Source: Larkinella sp. C7 (lineage in GTDB: Bacteria; Bacteroidota; Bacteroidia; Cytophagales; Spirosomataceae). From it: DNA of 64,000 nt. Shown one piece after another: positions 44,997-52,384 of the stretch. Position numbers and translations under genes: made by a program. The stretch covers positions 1 through 64,000 of the forward strand of contig NZ_VBSL01000021.1 of NCBI RefSeq assembly GCF_006149005.1. Direction: 5' to 3'. Numbering within the stretch: position 1 is the stretch's first letter; each line of letters starts with the position of its first letter. The notes beneath the pieces were generated by a model. The model was not told where the DNA came from and ran no database searches. It saw nothing but the letters and a program-made list of their open reading frames with translations.

Positions 44997-45350
44997 ATGA
45001 GATCCGTTGCGCTGATTCTCTTCTTCGTCTTGCTGATTGCGAGCAAGAGTGCGGCAATCGGTGGAGCACCCTGTTTGAAAATCCGGCCCGCCCTACATCA
45101 GCAACTTTCTCTGTTGCTGACTTCCCCAAGGTTATCGGAAAAAAGCATTTCGGGAATCGTCGTCTTACAATTTCAGGTAAGCGAGGATTCCCGTATCTGT
45201 CGCGTCCAGGTGTTTAGTGGGAATGCGGTCATCGATGCGCATTTCATCCGTCGATTGACCGGCCGAAAGCTGCGGCTCTCGAATCCCGGTTTGGGCGAGG
45301 TCCACACCATCAGAGTGCATTTTCAACCGGTCGAACGTCCCCTTTTATAG
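44997..45350 (+). CDS. Exported TonB C-terminal-like small protein
   Basis: A 117-residue protein with an N-terminal signal peptide (LILFFVLLIASKSAAIG). The rest (GIVVLQFQVSEDSRICRVQVF, then NAVIDAHFIRRLTGRKL) follows the beta-strand pattern of the TonB C-terminal domain, but the proline-rich spanning part is absent. It may assist TonB receptors in the periplasm. Its start is 12 nt after the phosphoesterase stop. Its last 6 nt overlap the end of the convergent vapC-like gene. Confidence 0.6.
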   Translation: MRSVALILFFVLLIASKSAAIGGAPCLKIRPALHQQLSLLLTSPRLSEKSISGIVVLQFQVSEDSRICRVQVFSGNAVIDAHFIRRLTGRKLRLSNPGLGEVHTIRVHFQPVERPLL

Positions 45351-45749
45351 GATGGTGACTTTAAGGCGCGTATGCTTCTGGATGCGTTTGAAATCGGCTT
45401 TATTGAAGGTGACCAGCTCAGTACAATGGGTTTCGGCGATGGCTGTGTGCAGACAATCGCTAATGTTTTGAAAACCGATCAGTTTGGCTAAAGCCAGGCC
45501 GCGTTTCATTTCATCGTGTGTTGATGAAACGGGTTCATAGGCCATCAGGGCATCAACCATCGCTTCAATGTCCGACGTTGGTTGGCCGAGCTTACGCAGG
45601 GTAAAGGCTGTTTCCAGAATGCAAAGCTGCGAAATGAAAAAACGCTCTTGATCAACAACCGATTGATAGAATTCTTTCGTGAATTGATGCTTGGCGGGAT
45701 CTTGAGGGATCAGAAGATTGATCAGAACGTCCGTATCGAAATAGATCAT
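45345..45749 (-). CDS. PIN-domain toxin (VapC-like)
   Basis: A 134-residue PIN-domain ribonuclease. Acidic active-site residues are in YFDTDVLINLL (D5, D7), CILETAFTL (E) and ISDCLHTAIA (D), with a final acidic site at NKADF. It cleaves RNA, usually tRNA or rRNA, when freed from its antitoxin. The antitoxin gene lies 13 nt upstream on the same strand. The pair probably stabilises the element in the host. Confidence 0.87.
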   Translation of the reverse strand: MIYFDTDVLINLLIPQDPAKHQFTKEFYQSVVDQERFFISQLCILETAFTLRKLGQPTSDIEAMVDALMAYEPVSSTHDEMKRGLALAKLIGFQNISDCLHTAIAETHCTELVTFNKADFKRIQKHTRLKVTIL

Positions 45750-45762
45750 GGGCGGGAGCTAC

Positions 45763-46011
45763 TCATTCGCCGAACATCTCATTGGCTAAAGCGGACAAAT
45801 CCAAGTTGGGATCGACCTTTACATGCGCGAACCGGTCACGTAGTGCCAACACGTTCTTTGCCAATTCTTTTTGGCTGACCGGTGCATCTGCTTCCATGTC
45901 CTCGATGGTCACACGCACCTTACGGCCAGCGCGCTTCGTGATTTCTGAAGCGATCCGTTGGGCGTCGGCCTGGCCTGCGTGGATTTCAAAGGTCTGTTGC
46001 ATGGTTTCCAT
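45763..46011 (-). CDS. VapB-like antitoxin
   Basis: An 82-residue protein. The start MQQTFEIHAGQADAQRIA and AGRKVRVTIEDME suggest an N-terminal beta strand and DNA-binding helix. The acidic C-terminus (LRDRFAHVKVDPNLDLSALANEMFGE) would wrap the toxin. It is the partner of the PIN toxin 13 nt downstream. A Bacteroidetes promoter lies just upstream. ATG 46002 is an alternative start three codons in. Confidence 0.7.
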   Translation of the reverse strand: METMQQTFEIHAGQADAQRIASEITKRAGRKVRVTIEDMEADAPVSQKELAKNVLALRDRFAHVKVDPNLDLSALANEMFGE

Positions 46012-46019
46012 CCTTTCTA

Positions 46020-46053
46020 CAAAGATACCACATTCCCCGCAATAACGTCAAAA
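46020..46053 (-). promoter_or_regulatory. Promoter of the vapBC-like pair
   Basis: On the minus strand TATCTTTG (46027-46020) is an exact Bacteroidetes -7 element, and TTTTG (46053-46049) lies 21 nt upstream as the -33. The antitoxin ATG follows 8 nt later. Confidence 0.65.
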
Positions 46054-46166
46054 CATACCCATCAGATCCATTTGGGACTAACTTAGCGCTTTCAATTGTG
46101 CTGAATTGGAGCGTCTGTTTAACCCAAAGAGGGGTTTGCTCGCTCAGATTTTGTACCTTAGTGACT

Positions 46167-46754
46167 ATGAAAACTGCATCGTTATTTGTCGGCATTTTTG
46201 CGGCTGTTGCATCATCGCTTTGTTGTATTGCCCCCGCGTTGGCCCTGTTGGCTGGGACCAGTAGCCTAGCAGGCTCATTTGCCTGGCTGGAACCATTACG
46301 ACCCTATCTGCTGGTGTTCACTATCAGCCTGCTGGGATTTGCCTGGTATCAGCAATTGAAATCCCAACCCGTGGATTCCTGCGGCTGTGAATCACAAAAA
46401 AAGACCTTTATGCAGACGAAAATATTTCTAAGCGGTACGACCCTGGCCGCTCTGTTGCTGTTAACCTTTCCCAGCTATTCCGGGTTAATCTTTCAAGACA
46501 ACACACCCAAACTACAATCAATCACATCGGCTCCCCAAACGGCCTTTGTAAGCATCAAAGGCATGACATGCGAAGGCTGCGAGCATCACGTCAAACAGGA
46601 GGTCAACAAGTTAAAAGGCATTGTCTCCGTGGATGTGTCGTATCAAAAAGGGAACGCTACCGTGAAATACGACGGGAGCAATACATCATTGTCGGAAATT
46701 AAAAAGGCTGTCGATGCGACCGGCTACAAAGCCACGAGTACTAGAATTCTTTGA
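46167..46754 (+). CDS. merTP: Mercuric transport protein, MerT-HMA fusion
   Basis: A 195-residue membrane protein. It starts at ATG 46167; a longer open frame to 46098 has no good start. The MerT-like part has three membrane segments and the metal pair SSLCCIAPALA (Cys-Cys in the first segment), plus SCGCES. The C-terminal 70 residues are an HMA domain with IKGMTCEGCEHHVK (CxxC). It moves Hg(II) from the periplasm to the cytoplasm, where a reductase normally handles it. No merA is seen in the window, so detoxification may use a chromosomal enzyme or another metal may be carried. Confidence 0.88.
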   Translation: MKTASLFVGIFAAVASSLCCIAPALALLAGTSSLAGSFAWLEPLRPYLLVFTISLLGFAWYQQLKSQPVDSCGCESQKKTFMQTKIFLSGTTLAALLLLTFPSYSGLIFQDNTPKLQSITSAPQTAFVSIKGMTCEGCEHHVKQEVNKLKGIVSVDVSYQKGNATVKYDGSNTSLSEIKKAVDATGYKATSTRIL

Positions 46755-46756
46755 TT

Positions 46757-46966
46757 ATGTTCGTTATCACCGAAGCCGTTATCACTTGCCCAAATTGTGA
46801 ACATCAGCAGCAGGAAACGATGCCCCTGGATGCCTGCATGTACTTCTATCAGTGTCCGGGCTGTACCGTCTTATTAAAGCCACTGGCGGGAGATTGCTGC
46901 GTGTTCTGCTCGTATAGTCCGGTGAAGTGCCCTCCCCTACAGATCGGGAAAAGTTGCTGTGCTTAA
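46757..46966 (+). CDS. GDCCVxC-domain small protein
   Basis: A 69-residue Cys-rich cytoplasmic protein. The signature is AGDCCVFCSYSPVKCPP, the Cys form of the GDCCVxC (seleno)protein family; selenoprotein versions have U in the last position. A zinc-ribbon-like CPNCEHQQQE precedes it. It starts 2 nt after the merTP stop, so it belongs to the same operon and may bind or pass on mercury or a related soft metal. Confidence 0.8.
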   Translation: MFVITEAVITCPNCEHQQQETMPLDACMYFYQCPGCTVLLKPLAGDCCVFCSYSPVKCPPLQIGKSCCA

Positions 46967-46972
46967 ATAATC

Positions 46973-47704
46973 ATGGTCTATATCGATACCGAGGAACCAC
47001 TAGCCATTGCGGTAGTCAAAGCCATTCAAACGGGCAATCTTCAGGAACTCAGCCGTTTGTTAGTTGAACATCCAGGACTATCCCAAGCCTGGCTTGGCGA
47101 TGATGATTCTTGCGGTATGTCTCGTACACTCCTTCATGTCGCAACGGATTGGCCCGGTCACTTCCCCAATGTGGCGAGAACGATAGCCATGCTGATTGAA
47201 GCTGGGGCGGATGTAAATGCTCAGTTTATTGGCCCTCATATTGAGACGCCGTTGCATTGGGCAGCCAGTAGTGATGACATTGAGGCCATTGATGCATTGA
47301 TTGATGCTGGTGCCAATATTGAAGCACCAGGGGCAGTTATCGGCGGGGGAACTCCGCTGGCGGATGCCAGAGCTTTCGCACAATGGAAAGCCGCGCATCG
47401 TCTGGTTGAACGTGGAGCACAAACGACACTTGCTGATGCTGCGACACTAGGCCTAATGGATCGCGTTGAAAGCTATTTCAATGGAGATTCAAAACCAGAA
47501 GCAGAAGCCGTAAATCATGCTTTTTGGGGGGCGTGCCACGGCGGCCAAAAAAGCACCGCTGCATATCTTCTTGGCCAAGGGGCTAACTTAAACTGGATAC
47601 CGGAATGGGAAAATCTGACCCCTTTAGATGCCGCTCAGCGTCAGGGAGCCAATAGTTTGGTTGATTGGCTGCATACGAAGGGCGCAAGACCAGCACAGAA
47701 CTAA
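46973..47704 (+). CDS. Ankyrin-repeat protein
   Basis: A 243-residue cytoplasmic protein with four to five ankyrin repeats, seen in LLHVATDWPGHFPN, MLIEAGADVNAQF, TPLHWAASSDDIEAI and ALIDAGANIEAPG, and near the end YLLGQGANLNW and TPLDAAQRQGAN. It is probably a protein-binding scaffold. It lies 6 nt after the GDCCVxC gene; a role in metal resistance is only suggested by this position. Confidence 0.85.
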   Translation: MVYIDTEEPLAIAVVKAIQTGNLQELSRLLVEHPGLSQAWLGDDDSCGMSRTLLHVATDWPGHFPNVARTIAMLIEAGADVNAQFIGPHIETPLHWAASSDDIEAIDALIDAGANIEAPGAVIGGGTPLADARAFAQWKAAHRLVERGAQTTLADAATLGLMDRVESYFNGDSKPEAEAVNHAFWGACHGGQKSTAAYLLGQGANLNWIPEWENLTPLDAAQRQGANSLVDWLHTKGARPAQN

Positions 47705-47772
47705 GTCAGGTTAAAAGCTCTTTCAGTCTTCCTCAATACCCAACGCGCATTGACCCGTTTTTAACCTGACTT
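47703..47772. terminator. 14-bp inverted repeat at convergent ankyrin/merR ends
   Basis: AAGTCAGGTTAAAA (47703-47716) is the exact reverse complement of TTTTAACCTGACTT (47759-47772). The spacer is 42 nt and contains the merR stop at 47733; the right arm lies inside the merR coding end. It may work as a bidirectional terminator for these convergent genes, or it is the scar of a mobile insertion. Confidence 0.45.
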
Positions 47773-48185
47773 TGTTCAGCGAAGGTATCGGACGTTAATA
47801 TGGGACAATTTTCATCCGGATTGGCTGGAGCGCAGTCTTGCAAACATTTTTCCACACTATTTGTCATGAGCGTTTTAATTTCCTGAAGCTGAGCAATTTT
47901 CTGATCGATCAAAGCGACTTTATCCGCAATCTTCTCTGACACGTTTCCGCAGGAAGCCTGGTTCATCTCGATCATATCCAGAAATTCGGCCGTTTCATTC
48001 AGGGTGAAACCAAATGCTTTGATCCGCTTGATTTGTTGCAGTCGCTCGACGGTGATGGCTGTATATTCTTTGTAATTATTGAACCGTCTTTCTTTCCGGC
48101 CCACCGGAATGAGTCCCTGTTTTTCGTAGAACCGGATCGTATCGCGGGATAGGCCGGTTTGCTTGGATAATTCGCCGATCAACAT
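47733..48185 (-). CDS. merR: MerR-family metal-responsive regulator
   Basis: A 150-residue MerR protein. The N-terminal winged helix-turn-helix reads LIGELSKQTGLSRDTIRFYEKQGLIP, followed by a dimerisation coiled coil. Metal ligands are likely the Cys in NQASCGNV (about residue 80) and the loop CLQDCAPANPDENC, the three-Cys mercury pattern. It twists its spaced promoter to activate transcription on metal binding. It is divergent from a small membrane-protein gene, with a dyad in between, and a second copy of the dyad at 51007 suggests a two-branch regulon. Confidence 0.9.
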   Translation of the reverse strand: MLIGELSKQTGLSRDTIRFYEKQGLIPVGRKERRFNNYKEYTAITVERLQQIKRIKAFGFTLNETAEFLDMIEMNQASCGNVSEKIADKVALIDQKIAQLQEIKTLMTNSVEKCLQDCAPANPDENCPILTSDTFAEQSQVKNGSMRVGY

Positions 48186-48212
48186 GATGAAATTTTTTTG
48201 GTTCTGGCTACT

Positions 48213-48236
48213 AACCGTGGCCTATACTCCACGGTT
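48213..48236. promoter_or_regulatory. MerR-type operator 1
   Basis: AACCGTGG (48213-48220) and CCACGGTT (48229-48236) form a perfect 8-bp dyad around CCTATACT. This is the layout of MerR operators that overlap a stretched -35/-10 spacer. It lies between merR and the divergent gene at 48267, and is nearly identical to the site at 51007. Confidence 0.75.
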
Positions 48237-48266
48237 TAGCTTTGCTAAAATTTAAAATAAGAACCC

Positions 48267-48539
48267 ATGAAAAATAGAAAAAGTGTCTGGTTAGGCGGGT
48301 TGAGTATCTTTGCCTGCGGTGTCTGCTGCTCGTTGCCGATTCTCGGCCCACTGATTGGTGTTGCCGTGCTGGCGTCACTGGCCACTTGGTTGGAAAGCCT
48401 TGCCATCCTATTGCTGGGCGTGGGCGTCGTGTTTTTTTTGCTGGTGCGGCTGAGAAAAAAGACGACTGGAGCGGTCTGTTCCACCGCTTGCAATTGCAAC
48501 CCTAAACAAATCCGAGTCGATCAAACGACTGTTGGCTAA
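48267..48539 (+). CDS. Small MerT/MerF-like CC-motif membrane protein
   Basis: A 90-residue inner-membrane protein with two segments. The first contains [21 protein letters not shown], where the vicinal Cys-Cys in the membrane is the mark of mercuric transport proteins MerT and MerF. The tail has [10 protein letters not shown]-type Cys ([11 protein letters not shown]). It probably carries Hg(II) or a similar ion inwards for removal or sensing. It starts 31 nt after the MerR dyad and overlaps the start region of the YnfA gene. Confidence 0.72.
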   Translation: MKNRKSVWLGGLSIFACGVCCSLPILGPLIGVAVLASLATWLESLAILLLGVGVVFFLLVRLRKKTTGAVCSTACNCNPKQIRVDQTTVG

Positions 48540-48540
48540 A

Positions 48541-48879
48541 ATGTCCCTTATGATCGTTTTAAAATCCTTATCAGTTTTCGTTTTGGCGGGTCTCTGTGAG
48601 ATCGGCGGGGGCTATCTGGTGTGGCTTTGGCTGAAAGAAGACAAGCCACTTTGGTATGGGATTTTGGGCGGTATCATCCTGGCACTTTATGGAGTCGTCG
48701 CTACCTGGCAACCAGCGGGATTCGGCCGGGTGTATGCCACCTATGGCGGAATCTTCATTGTCATGGCCCTAATCTGGGCGTGGAAGGTGGATGGTTTCAA
48801 GCCGGATAAATACGACCTGATCGGCGCGCTGATTGCCCTGGTCGGGGTCTGTATTATCTACTATGCCCCCAGAAAATAG
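48541..48879 (+). CDS. YnfA/UPF0060 family small membrane transporter
   Basis: A 112-residue protein with four membrane segments. Family marks are [16 protein letters not shown] in the first segment and [17 protein letters not shown] in the third, then [13 protein letters not shown]0060 proteins resemble small multidrug resistance exporters and are frequent in metal-resistance operons. The ATG at 48541 is chosen over an earlier TTG; it follows the 48267 gene by 1 nt. Confidence 0.9.
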   Translation: MSLMIVLKSLSVFVLAGLCEIGGGYLVWLWLKEDKPLWYGILGGIILALYGVVATWQPAGFGRVYATYGGIFIVMALIWAWKVDGFKPDKYDLIGALIALVGVCIIYYAPRK

Positions 48880-48890
48880 CAGAACCACAA

Positions 48891-48926
48891 AAAGCGGAAT
48901 GTCCCGTCATTAGGACATTCCGCTTT
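48891..48926. terminator. Bidirectional terminator between convergent operons
   Basis: AAAGCGGAATGTCC (48891-48904) pairs perfectly with GGACATTCCGCTTT (48913-48926) around an 8-nt loop. The A and T tails on both sides allow it to stop the ynfA transcript and the minus-strand thioredoxin operon. Confidence 0.85.
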
Positions 48927-48942
48927 CCAGAGCGTCAATGAT

Positions 48943-49560
48943 TTAAGCCTGCTTCCATCGAATACCGCAGCCGATGGCTTTAACGGTCGGTGTTTCTACT
49001 GGTTTACCCGCCAGGAGAGCATCCACAGCCTTCTGGACGTATTTTTCGCCCGCTTCGGATGGATTGTCCCGATTGTTATCGATCGCTCCAATGTAGCTGA
49101 CGATAAAATCAGAGCCGGTACGCTTCACCACGTAAACCGTGGGTGTGCTGCGAGCGCCATAGGTTTTGGCAACTTCCTGCGTCTCATCGAGCAAATAGGG
49201 AAAAGCGTAGCCCTTGCTGGCACTCCGCTTTTTCATTTCGTCAAAGCTATCACCTGGTGAGAGCGTCCCGTCATTGGCATTGATCGCAATGACCGGGTAG
49301 CCCTTCGCGGCATACTGGTGGTTCAGCGCCATCATGCGATTTTCATAGGCTTGAGCGACCGGACACGTATTGCAGGTAAAAACGACAATGTACCCTTTCG
49401 TTGCCGAAGCATCACCCAGGGCCACCATTTTGCCGTCTACATTCTTGAGCTTAAAAAGCATGGCTTTATCGCCCACCTGGTAACCTTGTGGTGGTGTTAC
49501 AAAACCCGACAGGGTCAATAATATCAGGCCGATGACACTTAAAAAAAATGGCTTTCTCAT
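48943..49560 (-). CDS. Exported thioredoxin-fold peroxiredoxin-like protein
   Basis: A 205-residue exported protein. Signal peptide LSVIGLILLTLSGFVTP is followed by an AhpC/TSA-type redoxin fold with the active site VFTCNTCPVAQAY (CxxC), and FDEMKKRSASKG and YLLDETQEVAKTYGARSTPT with the cis-Pro. A C-terminal AIGCGIRW adds a Cys. It probably reduces or oxidises periplasmic thiols. It is the last gene of the minus-strand arm of the MerR regulon. Confidence 0.85.
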   Translation of the reverse strand: MRKPFFLSVIGLILLTLSGFVTPPQGYQVGDKAMLFKLKNVDGKMVALGDASATKGYIVVFTCNTCPVAQAYENRMMALNHQYAAKGYPVIAINANDGTLSPGDSFDEMKKRSASKGYAFPYLLDETQEVAKTYGARSTPTVYVVKRTGSDFIVSYIGAIDNNRDNPSEAGEKYVQKAVDALLAGKPVETPTVKAIGCGIRWKQA

Positions 49561-49583
49561 AATGAATTTGATCGTTTGATAAT

Positions 49584-50075
49584 TTATTGAATGAACGGCC
49601 GCAATTCGGTTTCCAGCTCGGCCAGGGTAAGCCCTTTTTCAAAGGTTTTTCGCTGTTTCCGGCTGGGATCGATAATCAGCGTAAAGGGTAATGCACCCGA
49701 CCAATCGGGCGAAACTTTGCCGATCCAGCTATTGTAGTCAGGCTCATCGAGCAAAAGCATTTCCGGCGATTTTATGCCGGTTCTGGCAATGAATGGTTGC
49801 ACCTTTTTGACGAGCTGCCCGATCCCATCCAGGTTGACCAGAATCACTTTTACTTTGTCGGTGGCATGAGCCGCCGATAGCTGTTCAAAATACGGCAGTT
49901 CCGCCACGCAGGGAGCGCACCAGGTAGCCCAGAAATTAACCACGAGAACCGTATCGGTCGGTCGGGTCAATAACCGCTCCAAAGCGGGATATTTTATGAC
50001 CGGCATGCGCTGGGCAATACTGGCCTGCCCTATCACCAATAAGGATAGGAGCAGCCACGTATGAATTGATTTCAT
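49584..50075 (-). CDS. TlpA-family disulfide reductase
   Basis: A 163-residue exported thioredoxin-like protein. Signal peptide WLLLSLLVIGQASIAQ and the active site NFWATWCAPCVAELPYF are clear, and LPFTLIIDPSRK holds the cis-Pro site. It keeps Cys in secreted proteins or cytochromes reduced. It sits 64 nt after the small Cys-rich gene and 23 nt before the 48943 gene, in the arm behind the second MerR operator, so it may protect or deliver thiols in metal stress. Confidence 0.9.
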   Translation of the reverse strand: MKSIHTWLLLSLLVIGQASIAQRMPVIKYPALERLLTRPTDTVLVVNFWATWCAPCVAELPYFEQLSAAHATDKVKVILVNLDGIGQLVKKVQPFIARTGIKSPEMLLLDEPDYNSWIGKVSPDWSGALPFTLIIDPSRKQRKTFEKGLTLAELETELRPFIQ

Positions 50076-50139
50076 AGGTCAGTGTTGGGAAAATATGCAA
50101 AGACATACCAGGCACCTAATCAAAGGTGGTTAAGCTGGT

Positions 50140-50478
50140 TTACGATATGACTAATGCCGTTTTTGGCGGGTGCCAGAAGTCAAAATGAGGGGCTGTGTAG
50201 GCAATTGCTGACTGCAAGATGGGTAAAGTACGTGCCACAGCCTGGGGAAAGAGCAGAAACACAAACCCTGCCGGTACAACCGACGCAGCACATTGAGAGC
50301 AGCCGTAAAACGGATTAACCGCCTGCGCGGTTTCCGCTGCCTTTTTGGGAGAAGATGACTTTTTAGGGCAGCAATGCGAGCAGCTTTTTTTAACGGATAC
50401 CCAGCCCGTTGCTCCTGCCGCCGGTAAGAGCGATAAAAGCAAAACGTAACAGGCCAGTATGAAGGCGATCCGTTTCAA
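50140..50478 (-). CDS. Small exported Cys-rich protein
   Basis: A 112-residue protein from a TTG at 50478; the frame stays open to 50595 but that start would overlap the upstream gene. A signal or anchor segment (FILACYVLLLSLLPAAG) is followed by KKSCSHCCPKKSS and FYGCSQCAASV, so the mature protein has two Cys clusters. It resembles the small secreted metal-related protein at 41047 in layout. Function is unknown; metal binding in the periplasm is likely. Confidence 0.55.
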   Translation of the reverse strand: MKRIAFILACYVLLLSLLPAAGATGWVSVKKSCSHCCPKKSSSPKKAAETAQAVNPFYGCSQCAASVVPAGFVFLLFPQAVARTLPILQSAIAYTAPHFDFWHPPKTALVIS

Positions 50479-50569
50479 AATTGCGGCATGGATAGAAGGA
50501 TAAAGGTAGAAAAAATACCCGAAATCGAAAGGATACCCCAAGCGGTAACCGTCCGGGGAAATACGGAAT

Positions 50570-50920
50570 TCAGCGGGGTTTTCCGATTTTATCAATTTCC
50601 ATCACCAGATTGACCATTTCCTTGGTTTCGGCCGAGTTGCCCATTTCCAATGTAATTGGGCCATCCCCCGGCTGGATGTTCAGTTGAAAGTTTAGCCAGG
50701 GGCAGCATAGCTGTTCAAATTTGATGAACTCAAATAGCTGGCCGCTCAAACTGCTATCCGGTTCCTGGAACACCAATTTGTAACTGTTCTTATTCTCGAG
50801 GGCTTTATCCACTTTTCTAAAAATGGTCTGATGCAGTTCGTTCATGCGTTTAATCTGCTCCCGGTCAGTGAGTTTGCAGGCCAGGGCGATTTTTTCTTTT
50901 AACTGGGCTGTGGATGCCAT
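50570..50920 (-). CDS. Cytoplasmic CCPW-motif protein, first gene behind the MerR operator
   Basis: A 116-residue soluble protein, ATG 50920. Helices MASTAQLKEKIALACKLTD and RMNELHQTIFRK precede a core with FEQLCCPWLNFQLNI, a vicinal Cys pair flanked by aromatics, then EMVNLVMEIDKI. Similar small CC-P proteins occur in mercury and arsenic clusters, but I do not recognise a named family. It starts 87 nt after the perfect palindrome at 51007, so MerR control is likely. Confidence 0.65.
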   Translation of the reverse strand: MASTAQLKEKIALACKLTDREQIKRMNELHQTIFRKVDKALENKNSYKLVFQEPDSSLSGQLFEFIKFEQLCCPWLNFQLNIQPGDGPITLEMGNSAETKEMVNLVMEIDKIGKPR

Positions 50921-51006
50921 TTTCTTTGATGTCTGGGCCAAGCCGGATAAAGCAACAAGCCAGGCCGGTGAAAACCATTGGTTTCATGTTTTTTCGGTAA
51001 AGATAA

Positions 51007-51028
51007 ACCGTGGACTATAGTCCACGGT
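51007..51028. promoter_or_regulatory. MerR-type operator 2
   Basis: ACCGTGG (51007-51013) and CCACGGT (51022-51028) form part of a 22-bp perfect palindrome with ACTATAGT in the middle. The arms are identical to those at 48213. It is upstream of the minus-strand operon 50920-48943, so one MerR protein probably controls both arms. Confidence 0.75.
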
Positions 51029-51210
51029 CAAGACTACAAGCCGAAAATATTTTGATCCGACACGGCAGTACGAGCGTTTTGTTCAACACCCAACGTCTAT
51101 ATACTTATGAACTGACTTGTTGACCCAAAATAGGGTCATCATTTAAATCGAGGGGTGAAAGGTTCAAAAAGCAATAAATTTTGGCCGGAAAAGAAACCTT
51201 TCTCCCCCGC

Positions 51211-51374
51211 CGTTGCGACGCACCACTCTGATTCCAACCATCAGAAAAACGTATGGGGCAATTGCTGAGCGATTGAATGAATTTGGTTTAAAAACACTTA
51301 GGGGCTATCCGTTTCAAGGTAGGCAAGTTATGCGGTTGCATCAGCGAAGTATTGCGGCCATAAAAACAAAATAG
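51211..51374 (+). pseudogene. Serine recombinase C-terminal remnant
   Basis: The frame ending TAG at 51372 encodes TYGAIAERLNEFGLKTLRG, then GRQVMRLHQRS. It aligns to the HTH end of the resolvase at 2953 (LSYGEIARRLNGAGFQTARG then QVMRLAKRAG). No upstream catalytic part is present. It marks the right edge of the metal-resistance cargo and has the same orientation as the remnant at 6641. The stretch 51029-51210 shows nothing else. Confidence 0.7.
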
Positions 51375-51562
51375 TTGATTAAAATCGGGGTATCCTTTAT
51401 CCCCTTTCCAATGGGAAGGATTTTATAAAAACGGAGGTTCGTCGATTAAAGTTAATTGACTCGTTCCGACGGCTATTTTTCAAAATCTGTGCTATTCAGA
51501 ACTTGATTACTAAGTTATTCTGGCTCAGAAATTGCCTAACTTCGTTCGAAAGAACCTTCGAA

Positions 51563-51706
51563 ATGCTACACTTCTTTGCCTATCATCCGGACGTGTATTT
51601 CATTGAATACACATCGGATGGGCCTGGCTATACAGTCATTCCATCGGCCGCGCTGATTTGTACCTGTGACCGCCAGGAGCTTACGTTTATGTTTACCTAC
51701 AATTAA
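51563..51706 (+). CDS. Small hypothetical protein, 47 aa
   Basis: Starts at ATG 51563 (MLHFFAYHPDVYFIEYTSDG) and ends LTFMFTYN. Composition is like a real small globular protein, with no membrane segment. Nothing is recognised. It lies before umuD in the same direction. Confidence 0.35.
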   Translation: MLHFFAYHPDVYFIEYTSDGPGYTVIPSAALICTCDRQELTFMFTYN

Positions 51707-51717
51707 TTAATACCGTA

Positions 51718-51804
51718 ATGAGGAAAAACGATACCGAGCCGACGCTGGAAGAATTAGAGGAACAGATTCGGTACATCAATACTGTCTTCCCGCCCGAAAG
51801 CTAA
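51718..51804 (+). CDS. Possible 28-aa peptide
   Basis: ATG 51718 gives a 28-residue, acidic, helix-prone peptide (MRKNDTEPTLEELEEQIR), starting 11 nt after the 47-aa gene. There is no family match, and a ribosome site is not evident. The stretch from 51805 to 51874 is AT-rich and empty. Confidence 0.25.
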   Translation: MRKNDTEPTLEELEEQIRYINTVFPPES

Positions 51805-51874
51805 AATAAACAGCCCGCATTCCCTTCGTATAACGTACCGCTATCTCGAAAATATAATATAATTATTACATGTA

Positions 51875-51908
51875 TTTTGGTATTATGGTAGTTTTTGTGT
51901 TATAGTTG
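51875..51908 (+). promoter_or_regulatory. Putative umuDC promoter
   Basis: TTTTG (51875-51879) and TATAGTTG (51901-51908) are near matches to the Bacteroidetes -33 and -7 elements (spacing 21 nt). The umuD ATG follows at 51935. No LexA box was recognised. Confidence 0.45.
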
Positions 51909-51934
51909 CACAGAGCACGTTAAAATATCCTACC

Positions 51935-52384
51935 ATGATCGAATTTGAAAACCACATCCGTCTGGATGATATCCGCCGTATCGCCATCGGCAAGCGGCTA
52001 AAAATCCCCTTATTTTCCTCTTACGTTTCGGCAGGATTTCCCAATTCGTCGGAGCATTATATTACCAAAGTTTGTGATCTGAATGATCTCTGCATTGCCA
52101 ATGAAGATGCCACCTACTTTGTCCGGGTGCGGGGTGACAGCATGTCTGGTGATCGGATCGATGATGGAGACTTCCTAATCGTCGACAGCTCGCAGGAGCC
52201 CAGCGAAGACAAGATTGTGGTGGTTATACTTAATGGAGAACATGCGGTCAAGCGCATCCATTATGTCGGCGAAATGGTGGTGCTGGAGTCTTCCAATCCG
52301 AAATACCTGCCCATTTACATTCACCCGGGGGATGATTTCCGAGTCTTCGGAGTCGTCACCCGCATCCTGGTCAAGCCCGTATGA
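51935..52384 (+). CDS. umuD: Translesion polymerase V subunit UmuD (S24 peptidase family)
   Basis: A 149-residue UmuD. The self-cleavage site is in SYVSAGFPN (Ala-Gly), the catalytic Ser in VRGDSMSGDRI and the catalytic Lys in GEHAVKRI, all as in LexA/UmuD. After RecA-stimulated self-cleavage, UmuD' joins UmuC in error-prone polymerase V. It overlaps umuC by 4 nt. Plasmid-borne umuDC pairs are common in mobile elements and help survival in the recipient. Confidence 0.95.
   Translation: MIEFENHIRLDDIRRIAIGKRLKIPLFSSYVSAGFPNSSEHYITKVCDLNDLCIANEDATYFVRVRGDSMSGDRIDDGDFLIVDSSQEPSEDKIVVVILNGEHAVKRIHYVGEMVVLESSNPKYLPIYIHPGDDFRVFGVVTRILVKPV

Noticed and set aside
46757-46966. Possible selenoprotein in the GDCCVxC gene
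   Set aside because: The key position is a normal Cys codon, and there is no in-frame TGA in the motif.
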